This document shows positions 36,258-45,818 of a stretch of DNA of 64,000 nucleotides, in pieces (within the stretch, counting starts at the first letter, position 1; every line of letters begins with the position of its first letter). The notes beneath the pieces are model-generated. The model saw only the letters and a list, made by a program, of their open reading frames with translations, was not told where the DNA came from and ran no database searches. The position numbers and the translations under genes were made by a program. Where the stretch lies: contig JAKLLE010000004.1 in assembly GCA_023150295.1 (NCBI GenBank), positions 21,607-85,606 of the forward strand, in the 5' to 3' direction. The DNA comes from Giesbergeria sp. GTDB lineage: Bacteria; Pseudomonadota; Gammaproteobacteria; Burkholderiales; Burkholderiaceae_C.

Positions 36258-37459
36258 GCCTTGCCCTTGGCTGCCACCAGGGCAGCGTTGGTGGACACCC
36301 ATGCGGGCAGCGCTGCGCTGGCACGGCTGGCGGCCAGCGCCCAGGTCAACACCCCCACCAGTGCCGCGGCGCCGCCGGTGTGCAGCACGGCGGCCGCCAG
36401 AGGCCAGTCGAGAATCACGTTGCTCAGGCCCGTGAGCAATTGCAGGGCTGCCAACGCCAGCATCCAACGCCCCTGCGTTGCCACGGGGTGGCTGGAGTCC
36501 CCCGCGCGCAGCATGCGCCAGCCCAGCACCAGCAGCACGGCCAGCACAAGGTAGGCGAACAGCCGGTGCACATAGTGGATGGCGGTGAGTGCCGCAAAAC
36601 CGATGTGGCTACCGTCCTTGAGCAAACCCAGCGGGCGCCAGATCTCAAAGCCCTGGGCAAAGTCCATGGCGGGCCACCAACTGCCCTGGCATGTCGGGAA
36701 AGTGGTGCACGCCAGCACAGCGTAGTTGGTGCTGACCCAACCGCCCAAAGCCACCTGAACCCACACCAGAGCCAGGGCAGCCACCATGGCCCAGCGCAGG
36801 GTCGCGGGAAGCTGAGCAGGTTGTATGCCCTGCACCGTCCGCACCTGGCGCACCGCCATCGCGCACAGCAAGGCCAGAAGTACTAGGCCCCCGATCAGGT
36901 GCAAGGTGACGATGGCGGGGAACAGCTTCATGGTCACGGTCCAGGCGCCAAAGGCCCCTTGCAGGCACACCCACACCAGGGTTGCCACGGCCCAGCCGGG
37001 GTGCAGGGGCGCAGCGCCCTGCGCACCTGCGCGCTGCCACTGGCGTCTTTGGCGCCATACGCCCACAGTGATGGCAATGATGAGCACGCCCACGCTGCTG
37101 GCCAGGTAGCGGTGGATCATCTCGACCCAGGCCTTGCCGTGGGTGACCGGCCCGGTGGGCATGGCCTGCTCGGCAGCGCTGATTTCTGCGCGGGCACCCA
37201 GCGGGCTGGCGCTGCCATAGCAACCTGGCCAGTCCGGGCAGCCCAGGCCCGAATCGGTCAAGCGGGTAAACGATCCGAACATGACGAGGTCAAAGGTCAG
37301 AAACAGCGTCAGCACCATCAGCGCCTGCAGCCGCTGCCCGCGCGCGGCCCCCCGGCTGCGCCAGGCCACCCAGGCCAGCGGCCCCAAGGCAATGGCCGCG
37401 CCCAACAGCAACAGCTGCATCAGCGGGGCGTAGTCGTACAAGGCTTGTGCTTCGTTCAT
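36254..37459 (-). CDS. ctaA: Haem A synthase
   Basis: Oxidises haem O to haem A in the inner membrane. The 401-residue CtaA/COX15 protein has eight predicted helices with conserved His residues in [18 protein letters not shown] and IHYVHRL, and the [12 protein letters not shown] loop with paired Cys. Its start overlaps the preceding SCO-like gene stop (ATGA at 37456-37459). Confidence 0.95.
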   Translation of the reverse strand: MNEAQALYDYAPLMQLLLLGAAIALGPLAWVAWRSRGAARGQRLQALMVLTLFLTFDLVMFGSFTRLTDSGLGCPDWPGCYGSASPLGARAEISAAEQAMPTGPVTHGKAWVEMIHRYLASSVGVLIIAITVGVWRQRRQWQRAGAQGAAPLHPGWAVATLVWVCLQGAFGAWTVTMKLFPAIVTLHLIGGLVLLALLCAMAVRQVRTVQGIQPAQLPATLRWAMVAALALVWVQVALGGWVSTNYAVLACTTFPTCQGSWWPAMDFAQGFEIWRPLGLLKDGSHIGFAALTAIHYVHRLFAYLVLAVLLVLGWRMLRAGDSSHPVATQGRWMLALAALQLLTGLSNVILDWPLAAAVLHTGGAAALVGVLTWALAASRASAALPAWVSTNAALVAAKGKA

Positions 37460-38151
37460 CGAGAGGTTTCCGTGCGTCCTGCAGTGTCCCAGGAAGCGGC
37501 GGCACGCAGCAAGCGCTCCAGGTCGCGCTTGGCCTTGGCGGCACCAGCAACGTCCAGTGCGGCAGGAAAGCGCATCATCCAGTTCCCCATGGGGTCCACA
37601 ACGTAAAGATGTTCGTTCAATTGTTGCCCAGGGGCGGGCTGCAGCCAGCGTGCCAAGGCTTGGGCGTCGACACGCAGCACCGTGGCCTGCGCCACCGCGG
37701 GTTGCAGCGCCTGTGGCACCGGGGCATCGTCCGTCACCAGCCAGACCCAGTCGAGCCGGTCCTTTTCACGGCCCAGGCCCTCGCGCATCTGGCGCTGCAA
37801 ATACAGGTGATTTTCGCAGACTGCGTCACAAGCGCCGGAACCCACACTCACCAGCAGCCACTGGTGGCGCAGATCGGACACCCGGCCGGGGCGGCCCTCC
37901 AGGGTGGTAGAGGCCAGCGCTTCGGGGACGGGGCGCTGCGGGTCGATGAGGCTGCCAAAGTTGCGGCGCCCCTCCGGGCGCACCACGTAATAGGCAAAGT
38001 ACGAAGCCAGCACCGGGGCCAGGCAGGCCAGCAGCAGCACCAGCAAGGTCCAGCGCGAGCGCCGCCGGGAACGCGCTGCATCGGGTGGATCGCCGTCAGG
38101 CGGGGCGTGGGCGGCGAGGGTGGATGCGTCGGACAAGTTGGAACCAGACAT
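37456..38151 (-). CDS. Membrane-anchored SCO-like thioredoxin-fold protein
   Basis: A 231-residue protein with one membrane helix (about residues 39-61) and a periplasmic domain. The segment VGSGACDAVCENHLYLQRQM has the CxxxC spacing and following helix pattern of SCO proteins, and LYVVDPMGNWMMRFP resembles the SCO C-terminal strand, where the distal His is not obvious. I infer a diverged SCO relative with a role in copper or thiol handling during oxidase assembly. Such genes are usually annotated only as hypothetical. The start at 38151 overlaps SURF1 by 56 nt and could be further downstream. Confidence 0.75.
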   Translation of the reverse strand: MSGSNLSDASTLAAHAPPDGDPPDAARSRRRSRWTLLVLLLACLAPVLASYFAYYVVRPEGRRNFGSLIDPQRPVPEALASTTLEGRPGRVSDLRHQWLLVSVGSGACDAVCENHLYLQRQMREGLGREKDRLDWVWLVTDDAPVPQALQPAVAQATVLRVDAQALARWLQPAPGQQLNEHLYVVDPMGNWMMRFPAALDVAGAAKAKRDLERLLRAAASWDTAGRTETSR

Positions 38152-38851
38152 AAAGCAGTGCAATCAGGCCACTGAGCCCGAACCATTGGAAAGCGTAGCC
38201 GTGGTGTTTCTCCACCCCGGCGCTGAATGCGGGCCACTGGCGCAGCAGGCCGTCGGCAGGCCCCTGGGTCTGCACCACCGTCAGGGGCGCCAGGGCCAGA
38301 CCGGTTTCTGCCGCAAACGCCGACAAGTCCAGATTTTGCCGGATGTGCGAAGACCCTGGCCCCTGGTCGGCACCGGCCAGCTCCAGCAGGCGTGCGGGTC
38401 CCGGCGCGAGCCGCCCCGTCACCTCCACCCTGCCCTGCGAAGTTTCCACCTCGGCCAGCGCTGTGCGGTCCTGAAAATTGCGCGCGATCCAGCCGCGCTG
38501 CACCAGCACGCTGTGCGCAGCCCCTTCCAGTTGCAGCGGGGTCAGCACAAAAAAACCCGGTCTGCCATTCATCTGGCGGTTGTCCAAGTACACGGTGTGC
38601 TCTTGCAACCAGCGCCCGCGCAGGTGCACGGTACGGTGCAGCAGCGTACCATCCTGCGCAGTGTCGGGACGCAGCGCCCGCACGGCATCGTTCGGCGCGA
38701 GGGGAGGCTGGGCGGCGCGCGTCTCCACAGCCGTCTGCAGGGCCTGCTTCTGTGCGGCGCGGTCGAGTTGCCAGCGCCCGAGGGACGCCGTCACCCCCGC
38801 GGCCAACACTGCGGCCAGGGTCACACTCCAGAATCGCCCTTGTGCCTGCAT
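38096..38851 (-). CDS. SURF1-family cytochrome oxidase assembly protein
   Basis: A 251-residue inner-membrane protein that assists haem A insertion into subunit I. It has one membrane helix near the N terminus (about 7-25, followed by LGRWQLDRAAQKQAL) and one at the C terminus (FQWFGLSGLIALLYVWF), the SURF1 topology. Conserved blocks are VHLRGRWL, YLDNRQMNGRPGFFVLTPL and VQRGWIARN. A longer frame starting at 38884 is possible, but it would overlap the divergent DUF2909 start. Confidence 0.9.
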   Translation of the reverse strand: MQAQGRFWSVTLAAVLAAGVTASLGRWQLDRAAQKQALQTAVETRAAQPPLAPNDAVRALRPDTAQDGTLLHRTVHLRGRWLQEHTVYLDNRQMNGRPGFFVLTPLQLEGAAHSVLVQRGWIARNFQDRTALAEVETSQGRVEVTGRLAPGPARLLELAGADQGPGSSHIRQNLDLSAFAAETGLALAPLTVVQTQGPADGLLRQWPAFSAGVEKHHGYAFQWFGLSGLIALLYVWFQLVRRIHPRRPRPA

Positions 38852-38882
38852 GCCTTGCACCGTCCCGGGATAATCGCTTTCC

Positions 38883-39101
38883 ATGAAAACCATGGTTCTG
38901 CTCGCCTTCTTGGCCATTCTGGCCAGCCTGGGCTCTGCATTGTTCTTCATGCTGCGCGGAGACCGCAAGCCCGCAGCAAACAACGAACACGATGGCCAGC
39001 GCATGGCACGCATGCTGGCCTGGCGTGTAGCGCTGTCGATCGCCCTGCTGCTGGCCTGGAAGCTGGGTTACATCCAGCCCACCGGCCTGCCTGCAGCGTA
39101 A
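38883..39101 (+). CDS. Twin transmembrane protein, DUF2909 family
   Basis: A 72-residue protein with two hydrophobic helices (about 3-24 and 45-65) and a basic linker. It is the only plus-strand gene in the oxidase cluster and sits between SURF1 and ctaE, the place where DUF2909 proteins usually occur in Burkholderiales. No function is established; a minor role in oxidase assembly is likely. Confidence 0.8.
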   Translation: MKTMVLLAFLAILASLGSALFFMLRGDRKPAANNEHDGQRMARMLAWRVALSIALLLAWKLGYIQPTGLPAA

Positions 39102-39107
39102 GCTCCC

Positions 39108-39989
39108 TTACATCCAGTACACCAGCACGTACAGGCCAAGCCAGACCACGTCCACAAAGTGCCAGTACCAGGCGGCACCTTCGAAGCCGAAATGCCGCTC
39201 GGCACTGAAATGCCCCTGGTGCAGGCGCAGCGTGATGAACAGCAGCATCAGCATGCCCAGGAACACGTGGAAGCCGTGGAAGCCCGTGAGCATGAAGAAG
39301 GTGGAGCCAAAGATGCCCGAGCTGAGCTTGAGGTTCAGGTCGGTGTAGAGGTGGTAGTACTCGTAGCCCTGCACGCACAAAAAGGTAAAGCCCAGCAGCA
39401 CCGTGATCCACATGAAGGCAATGGTCTTGCCACGATGGTTCTCGCGCAGTGCGTGGTGGGCAATGGTCAGTGTCACCCCAGAACTCAGCAGCAAGGCGGT
39501 GTTGATGGTCGGCAGCCAGAACGGACCCACGGTCTTGAACGGCTCCACGATACCCGCAGGCGACGCCGTGGCGCCCGCCACCACGCTGGGCCACACGGCC
39601 TTGAAGCCAGGCCACAGCAGGCCGTTGTCCAGACTGCCCAGTGCAGGCACCGAGTGCGCACGCGCCCACCACAGCGCGGTGAAAAACGCGCCAAAGAACA
39701 TCACCTCCGAGAAGATGAACCAGCTCATGCCCCAACGGTAGGACAGGTCGATCTTGCGCCCGTACAGGCCGCCCTCGCTCTCGCGGGCGGCGTCGCGGAA
39801 CCACTGGAACAGCACGACCAGCCACCACAGCAGGCCAAAACCCAGGGCATAGGCGCCCCAGTCGATGCCATTGATCCACTGGCTTGCCCCCAGGATCACA
39901 AAGAACAACCCTGCCGCCGCCATGACGGGGTGGCTGGACTGCGCGGGCACGTAGTAGTACGGGGTGCTGCTGGAGGTGGTTGCACTCAT
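39108..39989 (-). CDS. ctaE: Cytochrome c oxidase subunit III
   Basis: A 293-residue membrane subunit with seven predicted helices. Family blocks include WFIFSEVMFFGAFFTALWWA, SGVTLTIAHHALRENHRG and FHGFHVFLGMLMLLF with the conserved His pairs, ending in VVWLGLYVLVYW. It follows DUF2970 by 36 nt on the minus strand and converges on DUF2909. Confidence 0.96.
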   Translation of the reverse strand: MSATTSSSTPYYYVPAQSSHPVMAAAGLFFVILGASQWINGIDWGAYALGFGLLWWLVVLFQWFRDAARESEGGLYGRKIDLSYRWGMSWFIFSEVMFFGAFFTALWWARAHSVPALGSLDNGLLWPGFKAVWPSVVAGATASPAGIVEPFKTVGPFWLPTINTALLLSSGVTLTIAHHALRENHRGKTIAFMWITVLLGFTFLCVQGYEYYHLYTDLNLKLSSGIFGSTFFMLTGFHGFHVFLGMLMLLFITLRLHQGHFSAERHFGFEGAAWYWHFVDVVWLGLYVLVYWM

Positions 39990-40025
39990 CTCGATTGCTC
40001 CTGGATCTGTCTGTTCTTTTGGGAT

Positions 40026-40247
40026 TCACACAATGAAGTGGACCAGGGCCATCAGCAGTGCCACCAGTCCAAAAATGGCCACCAGGCCCACCACAATCAC
40101 ATGCAGAGGGTGAATCCGCTGCAGGTCTTCACGGTACTCGCTGCCCTTGCGCAGGCCAATCAGCGACCAGGCCACCGCACGGATGCTGCGCAGCGCCGAA
40201 CTGCGGCCTGGGGCCTGGGGCGGGCGGGGCTCGGTAGCGTGCTTCAT
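40026..40247 (-). CDS. DUF2970 small membrane protein
   Basis: A 73-residue protein with a basic N-terminal half (LRSIRAVAWSLIGLRKGSEY) and one C-terminal membrane helix (about 48-72). It overlaps the end of ctaG by 4 nt (40244-40247). DUF2970 proteins are a regular part of betaproteobacterial oxidase operons. The function is unknown. Confidence 0.85.
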   Translation of the reverse strand: MKHATEPRPPQAPGRSSALRSIRAVAWSLIGLRKGSEYREDLQRIHPLHVIVVGLVAIFGLVALLMALVHFIV

Positions 40248-40861
40248 GTGCCCGCCTTGGGGTTCACCTGGGCTTGCGCCACAGGGGTGACGGGTGCGGC
40301 GGGTGTGCGCCCACCCACCTCGAAAAAGGTGTACGAGAGCGTGATGGTGGTGACATCACGCGAAATGCGCGGGTCGATCACAAAGGCCACGGGCCATTGC
40401 TTCTTCTCCCCTGGCTCCAAGGTGTACTGGTCAAAGCAGAAGCATTCCAGCTTGTTGAAATGCGCCGCCGCCTGACTGGGGGCGTAGCTGGGAATGGCCT
40501 GCGCTGCCATGCGCCGGTCCTGCACGTTTTCGAACTCGTACATCACCGTCGCCAGTTCGCCCGGATGCACCTGGATGGAGCGCTGTGCGGGCCAGAACTT
40601 CCAGGGGCCGCGGGCATTGGCATCGAACTCCACCGTGATGGTGCGGCTGCGGTCCACCTGGGTGTTCCTGGGCGTCGGCACATCACGCCCTGCCGCGCCA
40701 TTGCCCGGAACCTGGCGCTCGGACAAGGCCAGGATATTGATGCCCGTCATCTCGCAGATGCGTTCATAGATGGGCACCAGGGCATAGCCAAAGGCGAACA
40801 TACCCACGGCAATGACGGCCAGCTTGCCGAGCATCTTGGCATTGGCGCTGCGCACAGTCAT
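40244..40861 (-). CDS. ctaG: Cytochrome c oxidase assembly protein CtaG/Cox11
   Basis: Inserts copper into the CuB site of subunit I. The 205-residue protein has one N-terminal membrane helix (about 11-30, with the conserved FAFGYALVPIYERICEMTGI) and a periplasmic immunoglobulin-like domain with the copper-binding Cys pair in LECFCFDQYTLEPGE. It overlaps DUF2970 by 4 nt. Confidence 0.95.
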   Translation of the reverse strand: MTVRSANAKMLGKLAVIAVGMFAFGYALVPIYERICEMTGINILALSERQVPGNGAAGRDVPTPRNTQVDRSRTITVEFDANARGPWKFWPAQRSIQVHPGELATVMYEFENVQDRRMAAQAIPSYAPSQAAAHFNKLECFCFDQYTLEPGEKKQWPVAFVIDPRISRDVTTITLSYTFFEVGGRTPAAPVTPVAQAQVNPKAGT

Positions 40862-40871
40862 GGAATGGACC

Positions 40872-40985
40872 TCAGGCGTTCAACCACAGGATTTTGCTGA
40901 CGAACCCCGCCAGAAAGAGGGCGGCAAGCGCCACCAGCCCCCAGGCGGTGCGTGCATTGGCTTTGCGTTGTGCGGCGGTGTGCAT
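40872..40985 (-). CDS. Cytochrome oxidase small assembly protein
   Basis: A 37-residue protein, MHTAAQRKAN followed by one membrane helix (WGLVALAALFLAGFVSKILW). It lies between ctaD (10 nt) and ctaG (10 nt) in the same direction. Small proteins of this form are annotated at this site in many Burkholderiales. Confidence 0.75.
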   Translation of the reverse strand: MHTAAQRKANARTAWGLVALAALFLAGFVSKILWLNA

Positions 40986-40995
40986 GGGGATCTCC

Positions 40996-42633
40996 TCAAC
41001 CAATGATGCGCGTGGCGGTGGCATCGAGTTTGGGCGGGGTCTCGAAGGTGTGCAGGGGTGCAGGCGAAGGCAGCTCCCACTCCAGGCCCTCGGCACCGTC
41101 CCAGGGCTTGGCTGGCGCCTTGGCCCCTTGCCCGCGCATGCAGGGCCAGACCACGGCGACAAAGAAGTACACCTGCGCCAGACCAAAGCCCAGCGCACCG
41201 ACGGACGCCAGGGCATTGAAATCGGCAAACTGCATGGGGTAGTCGGCATAGCGGCGTGGCATGCCCGCCAGCCCCAGGAAGTGCATGGGGAAGAAGGTGA
41301 TGTTGAAGAACACCAGCGAGGTCCAGAAGTGGATCTTGCCGCGCAGTTCGGAATACATCACACCCGTCCACTTGGGCAGCCAGAAGTACACCCCAGCAAA
41401 CAGCGCAAACAGCGAGCCCGCCACCAGCACATAGTGGAAGTGCGCCACCACGTAGTAGGTGTCCTGCAACTGGATGTCGATGGGTGCCATGGCCAGGATC
41501 AGGCCCGTGAAGCCGCCAATGGTGAACACGAAGATGAAGCCCACCGAGAACAGCATGGGCGTCTCGAAGGTCATGGAGCCGCGCCACATGGTGGCCACCC
41601 AGTTGAAGATCTTGACCGCCGTGGGCACCGAGATCAGCATGGTCGCGTACATGAAGAACAACTGGCCTGTGACCGGCATGCCCGTGGTGAACATGTGGTG
41701 CGCCCACACGATGAACGACAGGATGGCGATGGACGAAGTGGCATAAACCATGGAGGCATAGCCAAACAGCTTCTTGCGGCTGAAGGCAGGCACGATCTGG
41801 CTGATGATGCCGAAGGCCGGCAGGATCATGATGTAGACCTCGGGGTGACCGAAGAACCAGAAAATGTGCTGGTACATCACCGGGTCACCACCGCCTGCGG
41901 GGTTGAAGAAGCTGGTGCCGAAATGGCGGTCGGTCAGCGTCATGGTGATGGCGCCGGCCAGCACAGGCATCACGGCGATCAGCAGGTAGGCGGTGATGAG
42001 CCAGGTCCAGCAGAACATGGGCATCTTCATCAGCGTCATGCCGGGCGCGCGCATGTTCAGGATGGTCACGATGATGTTGATCGAGCCCATGATGGACGAT
42101 GCGCCCAGGATGTGCATGGCAAAGATGCCCGCATCCATCGACGGGCCCATCTGCAGTGTCAGTGGCGCATACAGCGTCCAGCCCGCCGCAGGCGCGCCGC
42201 CGGGCATGAAGAACGAGCCCACCAGCAGCAGCGCGGCCGGGATCATCAGCCAGAAGCTGAAGTTGTTCATGCGCGCGAAGGCCATGTCGGAGGCGCCGAT
42301 CTGCAGCGGCACCATCCAGTTCGCAAAGCCCACGAAGGCCGGCATGATGGCGCCGAACACCATGATCAGGCCGTGCATGGTGGTGAGCTGGTTGAACAGC
42401 TCGGGGTTCACCAATTGCAGGCCGGGCTGGAACAGCTCGGCACGGATCAGCAACGCCAGCACCCCACCCACCATGAGCATGGTGAACGAGAACAGCAGGT
42501 ACAGCGTGCCGATGTCCTTGTGGTTGGTGGCATACACCCAGCGGCGCCACCCGGTGGGGCCGTGGTGGTGGTAGTCGTGCGCGCCGTGCGCGGCGCCTGC
42601 AGCGTGTGCGGAATGGTCAAGAACTGCGCTCAT
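40996..42633 (-). CDS. ctaD: Cytochrome c oxidase subunit I
   Basis: Catalytic haem-copper subunit of a terminal oxidase, 545 residues with about twelve helices. CuB and haem a3 ligands are visible in [31 protein letters not shown] and [15 protein letters not shown]. The N terminus is His-rich ([11 protein letters not shown]). It follows ctaC after 32 nt. The proton-channel residues fit the A-type oxidases. Confidence 0.98.
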   Translation of the reverse strand: MSAVLDHSAHAAGAAHGAHDYHHHGPTGWRRWVYATNHKDIGTLYLLFSFTMLMVGGVLALLIRAELFQPGLQLVNPELFNQLTTMHGLIMVFGAIMPAFVGFANWMVPLQIGASDMAFARMNNFSFWLMIPAALLLVGSFFMPGGAPAAGWTLYAPLTLQMGPSMDAGIFAMHILGASSIMGSINIIVTILNMRAPGMTLMKMPMFCWTWLITAYLLIAVMPVLAGAITMTLTDRHFGTSFFNPAGGGDPVMYQHIFWFFGHPEVYIMILPAFGIISQIVPAFSRKKLFGYASMVYATSSIAILSFIVWAHHMFTTGMPVTGQLFFMYATMLISVPTAVKIFNWVATMWRGSMTFETPMLFSVGFIFVFTIGGFTGLILAMAPIDIQLQDTYYVVAHFHYVLVAGSLFALFAGVYFWLPKWTGVMYSELRGKIHFWTSLVFFNITFFPMHFLGLAGMPRRYADYPMQFADFNALASVGALGFGLAQVYFFVAVVWPCMRGQGAKAPAKPWDGAEGLEWELPSPAPLHTFETPPKLDATATRIIG

Positions 42634-42665
42634 GGATGGGATTCCTTTGTGCTTTCAGGCACGCG

Positions 42666-43835
42666 TCATTTGCCGCGCTGGGCCACAACGTCGGCCGGCT
42701 GCACGAGCTGGCCGGTCTTGTTGGACCATGCGTTCTTGGTGTAGCTCACCACGGCTGCCAGGTCGGTATCACTCAGTTGCTTCCAGGCTGGCATGGCGCC
42801 GTTGCCCGCCCCCTGCAGCAAGACCTGGATCTGCCGGGCCGCATCCGAATCCTTGACGATGGCCGAACCGTCCAGCGCCTTGATTGCAGCCGCGCCTTTG
42901 CCGTTGGCCTGGTGGCAGGCGGCGCAGTTGGCGGCGTACACCTTTTCACCGCGCGCCACGAGGTCTTCCAGACCCCACACACGCTTGGGGTCGTCGAGCA
43001 GGGCCGCAGCCTTTTTCTTTTGCTCGGCCACCCAGGCCGAATACTCCTGGGCCGAAACCACCTTCACATGGATGGGCATGTACGCATGCTCCTTGCCGCA
43101 CAGCTCGGCACATTGGCCGTAGAAGTCACCCACCTTCTCGGCACGGAACCAGGTGTCGCGCACAAAGCCCGGAATCGCGTCCTGCTTCACACCGAAGGCA
43201 GGCACCATCCAGGCGTGGATCACGTCGTTGGCCGTGGTGATGATGCGAATTTTTTGCCCCACAGGCACGACCATGGGGTTGTCCACCTTCAGCAGATAGT
43301 CCACGGGGGCCTGAGAGACGTCACCGCTGTTGGACATGGCGCGGTGGCTGCTGTCCAGCGTGGAGAGGAAGGCAATGCCCTCGCCTTCGCCCTTGAGGTA
43401 GTCGTAGCCCCATTTCCACTGGTAGCCCGTGGTCTTGATGGTGATGTCGGCGTTGGTCGTGTCCTTCTGCGCCACCAGCACCTTGGTGGCGGGCAGTGCC
43501 ATCAGGATCACGATGATGAAGGGGATCACCGTCCAGATCACCTCGACGGTGACCGACTCATGGAAATGGGCTGCCTTTGCCCCCTGGGACTTGCGATGCT
43601 TCCAGATCGAATAGAACATCACCGAGAACACGCCCACGAAGATCAGCGTGCAGATGATGAGCATCATCCAGTGCAGCCCGTGCTGCTCTTGCGCGATGCG
43701 TGTGGCGGGGGGGTGCAGGTTGAGCTGGTTGACGGCGGGGCCGCCGGGCAGATCCTGCGCGGCATGCGCTGCCGTGGTTGCCCATGCACCAAGCCAGCAC
43801 AAGGCGCTGGACAGCATGGGGGGAATGCGCATCAT
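42666..43835 (-). CDS. ctaC: Cytochrome c oxidase subunit II with fused cytochrome c domain
   Basis: A 389-residue caa3-type subunit II. The signal peptide (MMRIPPMLSSALCWLGAWAT, cleaved near AHA) precedes two membrane helices and the cupredoxin domain with the CuA motif CAELCGKEHAYMP. A C-terminal class I cytochrome c domain has the haem site CAACH and a distal Met in GAMPAWKQL. The start may instead be the ATG at 43859. It is the first gene of the oxidase operon. Confidence 0.95.
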   Translation of the reverse strand: MMRIPPMLSSALCWLGAWATTAAHAAQDLPGGPAVNQLNLHPPATRIAQEQHGLHWMMLIICTLIFVGVFSVMFYSIWKHRKSQGAKAAHFHESVTVEVIWTVIPFIIVILMALPATKVLVAQKDTTNADITIKTTGYQWKWGYDYLKGEGEGIAFLSTLDSSHRAMSNSGDVSQAPVDYLLKVDNPMVVPVGQKIRIITTANDVIHAWMVPAFGVKQDAIPGFVRDTWFRAEKVGDFYGQCAELCGKEHAYMPIHVKVVSAQEYSAWVAEQKKKAAALLDDPKRVWGLEDLVARGEKVYAANCAACHQANGKGAAAIKALDGSAIVKDSDAARQIQVLLQGAGNGAMPAWKQLSDTDLAAVVSYTKNAWSNKTGQLVQPADVVAQRGK

Positions 43836-43993
43836 GGTTTTCACTTTGTTGTGCCTCATCGTTCGAGTCGTCTCCCTCACCGTCGCCCAGGGGCTGGCAC
43901 CTTGCACTGCAGGGCCACGCACCCAGCGCACCAACGCACCGCCCACAGGCAGTCGAAACGCGGCCCGAGGGCTGCGAAACCATTGTAGCGGTA

Positions 43994-44007
43994 TTGAGAT
44001 AAATCAG
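43994..44007 (-). promoter_or_regulatory. FNR/ANR-like site upstream of ctaC
   Basis: TTGAG-ATAA-ATCAG matches 8 of 10 positions of the FNR/ANR consensus TTGAT-N4-ATCAA. A minus-strand -10 candidate TACAAT (43987-43982) lies just downstream, so the site would overlap the promoter, as expected for anaerobic repression of an aerobic oxidase. The rest of 43836-44089 has no gene and no other clear signal. Confidence 0.35.
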
Positions 44008-44089
44008 ACGTTCGCGTAATTACTGCCTTTGCAGGCAATGTTTTTGCGCTACGTCATTGACGAGATAACCGGCACTTGGCCGATGATGC

Positions 44090-44989
44090 TCAACGGCGTT
44101 GATTGCCGCGCAGCATGGCGCGCATGTCCTGCAAGGACACCGCGCTCTCCCCCGCCACGGGCACGCGGGGGGTGGGTTTGAAGGCGTGGCCGTAGACGAT
44201 TTCAAAGGTCAGCGCCAGTTGGCCCTCGGTTTCTGGCGTGGCCAGCCGCTCCTGCAAGGCATGCTCCAGATCGGCCTTCCAGCGCCGCCCACGCAGCCCG
44301 GCAAAGCGCGCCGGGTGCAGGTTGCGGCCCAGCTCGCGCAACTCCTGCAGCAAACGCGGCCCACTGGCAAACGTCAGGGTGATGCGCTCCATGTCCATCA
44401 CTGGCTCGGCAAAGCCCGCCTCGATCAGCATGTCGCCCCAATCGTGCATGTCCGTGAACGCATGTGCAGGAACCGGCCACCCCAGAACCTCGTACACCGC
44501 ACGCAGCTCACGCAAGGTGTCGGGCCCGAAGCAGGAGAACATCAAATACCCATCAACACTGAGGGCCTTTTGCCACTGCGCAATGAGCGCCTGCGGGTCG
44601 GCCGCCATGTGCAGGGCCATGTTGGCCCACAGCATTTGCACCGTGCCGGGCGCGGGCACCTCAAAGCGCACCCCGGCTCCTTTCCAGCGCGCGGCGGTCC
44701 ACCACGCGGGCGCCAGGGCCTTGGTGGCCACGGGTTGCAGGTGGGGCGCCGACTCCACCACGTGGCACAAGGCCTGCGGGTAGCGCGCACGCACCAGGGC
44801 ATGGGCCTGCAGACCACCGCGCACCGGATCCCAATGGCACCAGGCCTCGGGGGCTTGGCGAATCCACTGCAGACGCTGTTCCATGCGACGCGCCACCTCC
44901 TCGTGCAACCAGGGCGAGAGCGCTGGCGCAGTGGCGTGCCAATGGGCGGCGGCAACGGGATCAATGGTGGGGGGGCGCTCGAAGGGCAT
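44090..44989 (-). CDS. BioC-like methyltransferase with degenerate SAM motif
   Basis: A 299-residue protein related to the malonyl-ACP methyltransferase BioC. The C-terminal half keeps BioC-like blocks such as SVDGYLMFSCFGPDTLRELR and WGDMLIEAGFAEPVMDME. The usual SAM loop (DxGxGxG) is replaced by CHWDPVRGGLQ near residue 55, so catalysis is uncertain. Betaproteobacteria often carry such a protein near comF. It is divergent from comF with 62 nt between starts. Confidence 0.7.
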   Translation of the reverse strand: MPFERPPTIDPVAAAHWHATAPALSPWLHEEVARRMEQRLQWIRQAPEAWCHWDPVRGGLQAHALVRARYPQALCHVVESAPHLQPVATKALAPAWWTAARWKGAGVRFEVPAPGTVQMLWANMALHMAADPQALIAQWQKALSVDGYLMFSCFGPDTLRELRAVYEVLGWPVPAHAFTDMHDWGDMLIEAGFAEPVMDMERITLTFASGPRLLQELRELGRNLHPARFAGLRGRRWKADLEHALQERLATPETEGQLALTFEIVYGHAFKPTPRVPVAGESAVSLQDMRAMLRGNQRR

Positions 44990-45051
44990 GGCAGCTACAA
45001 AGGCAAATGGCGCAGCCGTCTGCCGCGCCCTGCCCTATATTGGACACGATC

Positions 45052-45792
45052 ATGCATACCCCTTCGCCCTCCATGCTGTGCACCGCCCTGCGCCGCCTGG
45101 GTGCATGGCTGCCCAGCCAGTGCGCCATCTGCCACACCTGGCCTGCGCGCCGCGTGTGCGATGCCTGCGCGGCCCGCTTTGCCCAGCCGCTGGCGCGCTG
45201 CACGGGCTGCGCACTGCCCCTGCCTGCCAGCGACCACACTCCCGGGGGCCTGCGCTGCGGCGCCTGCCTGCGCACACCCCTGGGGCTGGAGCGCTGCGTG
45301 GCGGCCGTGGACTATGCCTACCCCTGGGCGGGCATCGTGGGGCAATACAAGTTTCAGGCAGACCCCGCATGGGCGCCCACCCTGGCCCGGCTGCTGCACA
45401 GCACGCCCTGGGCCGAACCCCTGATGGATGCCGCCGATTGGGTCCTCCCCATTCCGCTGTCTGCCCACCGCCTGCGCGAGCGCGGCTTCAACCAGGCCCT
45501 GCTGCTGGCCCGCATCCTGGCGCCCGCCAAGGCAGACGCCACTCTGCTGCTGCGCCTGCATGACACACAGGCGCAAAGCGGCCTGGGCCGCGCGCAGCGC
45601 CTGCGCAACCTGCAAGGCGCCTTGGCGGTGGACCCGCTGCGCGCCAGCGCACTGCAAGGGCGCAGCGTGCTGCTGGTGGACGACGTGATGACCACCGGCG
45701 CCACGCTGCAGGCCGCTGCACAGGCCTTGCGCCAGGCAGGTGCCGGCACGGTGTCAGCCCTGGTGTTTGCACGCACGCCACCACCCGAATGA
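45052..45792 (+). CDS. ComF-family phosphoribosyltransferase-like protein
   Basis: A 246-residue protein with two N-terminal zinc-finger Cys clusters (CAIC/CDAC and CTGC/CGAC) and a C-terminal PRTase domain with the PRPP-binding motif LLVDDVMTTGAT. ComF members act in natural competence or purine-related metabolism, and the exact reaction is not established. The start at 45052 (MHTPSPSMLC) is preferred over 45007. Its stop overlaps a possible start of the next gene. Confidence 0.88.
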   Translation: MHTPSPSMLCTALRRLGAWLPSQCAICHTWPARRVCDACAARFAQPLARCTGCALPLPASDHTPGGLRCGACLRTPLGLERCVAAVDYAYPWAGIVGQYKFQADPAWAPTLARLLHSTPWAEPLMDAADWVLPIPLSAHRLRERGFNQALLLARILAPAKADATLLLRLHDTQAQSGLGRAQRLRNLQGALAVDPLRASALQGRSVLLVDDVMTTGATLQAAAQALRQAGAGTVSALVFARTPPPE

Positions 45793-45818
45793 CGCACGAC
45801 AGCGCGGACAATACGCCC

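Noticed and set aside
37456..38151. Frameshifted or duplicate SCO1
   Set aside because: It has its own membrane helix and a full-length frame with little sequence identity to the SCO1 at 34735, so it is a distinct gene.
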